DNA of 7,261 bases from Thermoactinomycetaceae bacterium (GTDB taxonomy: Bacteria; Bacillota; Bacilli; Thermoactinomycetales; Thermoactinomycetaceae): contig JANWJM010000141.1 in assembly GCA_025449475.1 (NCBI GenBank), forward strand, positions 1 to 7,261, given 5' to 3'. Position 1 is the first letter of the stretch, and each line of letters starts with the position of its first letter. Of this stretch, positions 5,685-7,261 are shown piece by piece. The position numbers and the translations under genes were made by a program. The notes under the pieces were generated by a model. It was not told the origin of the DNA and did not search any database. It worked only from the letters and a program-made list of their open reading frames with translations.

Positions 5685-5768
5685 CTCCTTTGAATCTACC
5701 CTAATGATACACGATTGATAAACACTTTGCATCAATTTTTCTTCGTTTTTTATATTTAATCCTCACTT

Positions 5769-6146
5769 TCATGTAAGCGTTCTTTGCTTCTTTTTTCTCC
5801 AAATCAATACTTCTCTTGTAATCAAAAATACTGACACCATCAATACAAAAACAGGAAATAAATAGATCGTCACCAAAAACCATCCCGAAAAAACGAAGAT
5901 CCACAATCGGAGTCGCCAACCATAATTTCTCTTCCCAGAGGATGGAATTTCTATGAGATACGAAATCAGGTAGCGCAAATAGCGAATAAGAATAAAGACG
6001 GAACAAAATAAAAAAAACAGTGAACTTAAGTATGCAAAATGAAAAGAAGACCAATATATTGAAACATTCTTTTCTGGATTGACTATAATATAGAAGATCG
6101 TTAAAACAAATGATAAAGAAAATGGGAGAAACCATATTCGGTTCAC
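5769..6146 (-). CDS. Small integral membrane protein of unknown function
   Basis: A 125-residue, strongly hydrophobic protein that I do not recognise. About four membrane segments are visible: residues 4-22, 36-56, and a closely spaced pair at 81-97 and 99-115. Basic segments RYLRY and GKRNYGWRLR sit between them, and the C-terminus ends in WRKKKQR. No catalytic motif is visible. Start: GTG 6146-6144, with GGAGGGAGG (6164-6156) about 9 nt upstream. The frame stays open to a TTG at 6212, but that has no ribosome site. An overlapping minus-strand frame at 5701-6135 lacks a ribosome site and is rejected. It is transcribed toward the MecA-family gene, 163 bp away, with no clear terminator between, so co-transcription is possible. 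In B. subtilis a membrane protein, YpbF (DUF2663), lies near ypbH; equivalence is only a positional guess. Confidence 0.72.
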   Translation of the reverse strand: MNRIWFLPFSLSFVLTIFYIIVNPEKNVSIYWSSFHFAYLSSLFFLFCSVFILIRYLRYLISYLIEIPSSGKRNYGWRLRLWIFVFSGWFLVTIYLFPVFVLMVSVFLITREVLIWRKKKQRTLT

Positions 6147-6179
6147 TGCATTGTTCCTCCCTCCATTTACTTTACCAAA

Positions 6180-6208
6180 ATCGTATGATCCATATTCTAC
6201 GTTTACAA
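6180..6208 (-). promoter_or_regulatory. Candidate promoter of the unknown membrane protein gene
   Basis: On the minus strand TTGTAA (6208-6203) and TACGAT (6185-6180) lie 17 nt apart, each matching the sigma-A consensus at 4 of 6 positions. They would place the transcription start about 27 nt before the GTG at 6146. The sequence CATACGAT in the same place also resembles a -10 element of sporulation sigma factors, but no matching -35 was found. Confidence 0.3.
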
Positions 6209-6238
6209 CCAAAAAATATCATTGTGCTTATTCACTTC

Positions 6239-6267
6239 TTGCATTTCGGGAAAAATCGTTCTAAAAT
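6239..6267 (+). promoter_or_regulatory. Candidate sigma-A promoter of the ferredoxin gene
   Basis: TTGCAT (6239-6244), 17 nt, TAAAAT (6262-6267): the -35 matches 3 of 6, the -10 matches 5 of 6, and the spacing is ideal. The leader to the ferredoxin ATG would be about 115 nt. The rest of the 6147-6389 gap shows only AT-rich DNA, and other weak boxes exist closer to the gene. Confidence 0.35.
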
Positions 6268-6389
6268 GAGGATTGGATATTGTCTTTACTTTTTCAGGAT
6301 AAGCGACAACCATTCTCTTATTTATTAATGATGTGGATAAATAAACGATCCATTGAATTGATCTTGGCTGAAGGGGGTAGTAGAAACGT

Positions 6390-6599
6390 ATGCGTACCTG
6401 GGTCGATAAAGATACTTGTATCGCGTGTGGCGCTTGTGGAGCAACCGCTCCAGATGTTTACGACTATGATGAAGATGGAATTGCCTATGTCATTCTAGAT
6501 GATAATACGGGAACTGCCGAAGTTCCTGAGGACCTTCATGAAGATGTCTTAGATGCGCAAGAAGGTTGTCCAACTGACTCCATTAAAGTAGAAGAATAA
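6390..6599 (+). CDS. fer: Ferredoxin, single [4Fe-4S] cluster, Bacillus type
   Basis: A 69-residue acidic electron carrier. The cluster ligands are C10, C13, C16 (CIACGAC) and C60, followed by Pro (GCPTDSI), the pattern of the monocluster Bacillus Fer family. The N-terminal VDKDTCIACGACGA, the centre PDVYDYDEDGIAYV and the end EGCPTDSIKVEE are close to B. subtilis Fer, which is 82 residues; this protein lacks most of the C-terminal tail after the cluster. In B. subtilis, Fer can donate electrons to partners such as the fatty-acid P450 BioI; the partner here is unknown. ATG 6390 is the only sensible start; AAGGGGG (6371-6377) lies 12 nt upstream, a slightly long spacing. A terminator follows, so the gene is probably expressed alone. 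Confidence 0.95.
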   Translation: MRTWVDKDTCIACGACGATAPDVYDYDEDGIAYVILDDNTGTAEVPEDLHEDVLDAQEGCPTDSIKVEE

Positions 6600-6609
6600 T
6601 CGAATTCAC

Positions 6610-6644
6610 ACGAGCTGCTTCTTTTTTAGCAAGCTCGTTTTTTT
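6610..6644 (+). terminator. Intrinsic terminator of the ferredoxin gene
   Basis: ACGAGCT plus GCT (6610-6619) pairs with AGC (6628-6630) and AGCTCGT (6632-6638), a 10-bp stem with one bulged A at 6631 and a T-rich loop, followed by an unbroken T run to 6644. It begins 10 nt after the ferredoxin stop. Confidence 0.85.
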
Positions 6645-6695
6645 GTGATCAAACGATGAGCACTCGATCTCACTGTCTGCTCAACAAATCCGCGC

Positions 6696-6724
6696 TTGTT
6701 CTCATATCGAAGATACGTTACAAT
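6696..6724 (+). promoter_or_regulatory. Candidate sigma-A promoter of the pyrophosphatase gene
   Basis: TTGTTC (6696-6701), 17 nt, TACAAT (6719-6724). The -10 matches 5 of 6 and the spacing is ideal; the -35 keeps TTG only. Transcription would begin near 6731, giving a leader of about 37 nt before ATG 6768. It lies between the ferredoxin terminator and the gene, which supports separate transcription. Confidence 0.5.
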
Positions 6725-6755
6725 TAACCTTGTGTTGGGTGCTAACTTGGTTAAT
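6723..6755. repeat. 7-bp inverted repeat spanning the -10 box to the ribosome site of the pyrophosphatase gene
   Basis: ATTAACC (6723-6729) and GGTTAAT (6749-6755) are exact complements with a 19-nt spacer. The left arm touches the -10 box and the right arm abuts the GGAGGT ribosome site at 6756. It could be an operator, or it may be chance in AT-rich DNA. Confidence 0.3.
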
Positions 6756-6767
6756 GGAGGTCTTTCT

Positions 6768-7261
6768 ATGTCAAATGAGTTAGTGGTAGATGCATTTATT
6801 GAAATTCCCACAGGAAGTCAAAACAAGTATGAATATGATAAAGAAGCCGGAGTATTCCGTTTGGATCGAGTACTCTACTCACCCTTACATTATCCAACCG
6901 AATATGGGTATTTAGAAGATACCCTTGCCGAAGACGGCGATCCTCTTGATATACTTGTCTATTCTTCTTTTCCCACCTTCCCAGGCTGTGTCATTTCAAG
7001 CCGGGTGATTGGTGTTTTGATGATGTCAGATGATAAAGGACAAGATGAAAAACTGCTAGCTGTTCCAGCTGACGATCCACGCATGAATGAGATTCATCGT
7101 TTGGAAGACTTACCCCCTCATATTCTCCGAGAGATCGAGCATTTTTTCCAAGTCTATAAAGACTTAGAGAACAAAGAGACACATATTGAGGGGTGGAAAG
7201 ACGCCGAATTCGCAAAAAAATTATACAATGAATGTGTAGAACGTTACCAAAAGACGAAAAC
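6768..7261 (+). CDS. ppa: Soluble (family I) inorganic pyrophosphatase, cut by the right edge
   Basis: The frame opens at ATG 6768, 6 nt after GGAGGT (6756-6761), and runs for 164 codons to the window end without a stop. The enzyme hydrolyses pyrophosphate to two phosphates in the cytoplasm and drives biosynthetic reactions forward. Family I signatures: NKYEYD (19-24, K20 and E22), R34, EYGYLE (45-50, Y46), the metal-binding signature DGDPLDI (56-62, with D56, D58 and D61), DEKLLAVP (93-100) and FFQVYKDLE (126-134, with Y130 and K131), then HIEGWKDAE. All catalytic residues seen in the E. coli enzyme appear to be present. Many Bacilli instead rely on the manganese-type family II enzyme (PpaC), so the family I type is informative. 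By comparison with E. coli, only a few C-terminal codons should lie outside the window. Confidence 0.93.
   Translation, partial: MSNELVVDAFIEIPTGSQNKYEYDKEAGVFRLDRVLYSPLHYPTEYGYLEDTLAEDGDPLDILVYSSFPTFPGCVISSRVIGVLMMSDDKGQDEKLLAVPADDPRMNEIHRLEDLPPHILREIEHFFQVYKDLENKETHIEGWKDAEFAKKLYNECVERYQKTK

Noticed and set aside
5701..6135. A 144-codon minus-strand frame overlapping the membrane protein gene.
   Set aside because: It is the neighbouring frame of a better candidate (5769-6146) that has a GGAGGGAGG site at proper spacing; this frame has none.
1..7261. Mobile elements, CRISPR arrays, tRNA/rRNA genes, phage or toxin-antitoxin systems.
   Set aside because: No transposase, integrase, repeat-spacer pattern, cloverleaf or paired small toxin/antitoxin frames were seen; gene content is ordinary chromosomal core.

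Overview
This window looks like chromosomal core sequence from a spore-forming Firmicute of the order Bacillales. The evidence is a germination pair (sleB-ypeB), a YpdA-type bacillithiol disulfide reductase, a MecA/YpbH-type ClpC adaptor and a Bacillus-type single-cluster ferredoxin. Shine-Dalgarno sites are strong and GGAGG-like, and several genes start with TTG or GTG. The neighbourhood of sleB, ypeB, ypdA, gudB, ypbH and fer recalls the sleB-to-fer stretch of Bacillus subtilis, but with different spacing and inserted genes. A Thermoactinomycetaceae-like host is possible, but the sequence alone does not prove it.

Layout, left to right. (1) 1-708, minus strand: the 5' end of ypeB, then sleB upstream of it, with a good match to a forespore sigma-G promoter in front of sleB. 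The sleB product is unusually short: signal peptide plus catalytic domain, without the usual peptidoglycan-binding domain. (2) 709-988: no convincing protein gene, but nested inverted repeats and a hairpin followed by a T run, which could mark an unannotated small RNA on the plus strand. (3) 989-1153, minus: a 54-residue cysteine-rich (zinc-ribbon-like) protein that I do not recognise. (4) 1273-2250, plus: an asparaginase without a signal peptide. (5) 2263-4590, minus: glutamate dehydrogenase (gudB/rocG type) followed by ypdA, separated by a hairpin terminator and converging on the asparaginase gene. (6) 4591-5014: the gdh promoter/leader region and a very strong two-way terminator. (7) 5015-6146, minus: a MecA-family adaptor and, upstream of it, a small unknown membrane protein. 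The 163-bp gap between them holds a perfect 10-bp inverted repeat and a possible leader peptide. (8) 6390 to the end, plus: ferredoxin with a terminator, then inorganic pyrophosphatase with its own promoter, running off the right edge.

Functional themes: spore cortex lysis on germination (SleB/YpeB); amino-acid nitrogen release (asparaginase and glutamate dehydrogenase both liberate ammonium); thiol redox (YpdA); regulated proteolysis (MecA with ClpC); and general electron-transfer and phosphate housekeeping (ferredoxin, pyrophosphatase). I see no tRNA, rRNA, insertion sequence, phage gene, CRISPR array or toxin-antitoxin pair. The least explained parts are the 800-990 structured region, the mecA leader, the short SleB and the two unknown small proteins.
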